A stretch of DNA of 5,062 nt from Promethearchaeota archaeon. GTDB lineage: Archaea; Asgardarchaeota; Lokiarchaeia; Sigynarchaeales; SOKP01. The position numbers were made by a program, and so were the translations under genes. Below, one piece after another: positions 5,036 through 5,062 of this stretch. Location: positions 1 to 5,062 of the forward strand of contig JAUWDN010000120.1 in the NCBI GenBank assembly GCA_030608765.1, read 5' to 3'. Under the pieces are notes generated by a model. It saw nothing but the letters and a program-made list of their open reading frames with translations, was not told the DNA's origin and searched no databases. Position 1 is the first letter of the stretch. Every line of letters begins with the position of its first letter.

Positions 5036-5062
5036 GTTTAAATTATAAAATAAAACAACCTA
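5023..5062 (+). CDS. Possible start of a downstream gene, cut by window edge
   Basis: An ATG opens a frame that stays open to the window end (MSFRSLNYKIKQP). A strong Shine-Dalgarno-like AGGAGGT lies at 5002-5008, but its 14-nt spacing is longer than the 5-6 nt seen for hdrA and vhuD, and the ATG sits in the loop of hairpin B. In such operons hdrC, hdrB or hydrogenase genes would be expected next, but thirteen codons are too few to identify it. It may instead be untranslated sequence. Confidence 0.25.
   Translation, partial: MSFRSLNYKIKQP

Overview
The window is AT-rich archaeal DNA. Archaeal/eukaryotic-type features include a seryl-tRNA synthetase (SerRS) that reads like the eukaryotic cytosolic enzyme and an HdrA-MvhD pair from the electron-bifurcating heterodisulfide reductase system. 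In-frame UGA codons fall at conserved cysteines, and TATA-like promoters and Shine-Dalgarno sites matching the archaeal 16S 3' end are present. Together these suggest an Asgard archaeon, most likely Lokiarchaeia-like, where multi-selenocysteine HdrA and VhuD proteins are known. The lineage is an inference; no marker gene here proves it.

Layout. Positions 1-696 (minus) hold a long coiled-coil protein of unknown function, open at the left edge. It lies 18 nt downstream of serS (715-1998, minus). A small charged 69-residue ORF (2098-2307, minus) follows. From 2308 to 2524 there is a divergent, repeat-containing regulatory region. From 2525 the plus strand carries a tight operon: hdrA (2525-4525), then vhuD/mvhD (4547-4957). 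After vhuD there is a strongly structured segment (about 4960-5044) and possibly the first codons of another gene at the right edge.

Main result. What looks like a string of broken ORFs from 2525 to 4957 is two complete selenoprotein genes. hdrA has three in-frame TGA codons (Sec19, Sec203, Sec305) and vhuD has two (Sec18, Sec69). Each one sits where the family has a conserved cysteine. The reading frame is otherwise intact, with no TAA, TAG or indel, and all four genes with visible ends stop at TAA. serS encodes its tryptophans with TGG, so UGA-to-Trp reassignment is unlikely. The most striking case is Sec305, which replaces the third cysteine of a CxxCxxC...CP [4Fe-4S] motif in the ferredoxin insertion of HdrA.

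How the genes work together. MvhD/VhuD passes electrons from a hydrogenase or formate dehydrogenase to the FAD of HdrA, which splits them between ferredoxin and HdrBC. The hydrogenase and hdrBC genes are not in the window. SerRS makes Ser-tRNA(Sec), the first step of selenocysteine synthesis, but its position next to the operon may be chance. The SECIS element that must serve hdrA and vhuD could not be identified with certainty; candidate structures are described.
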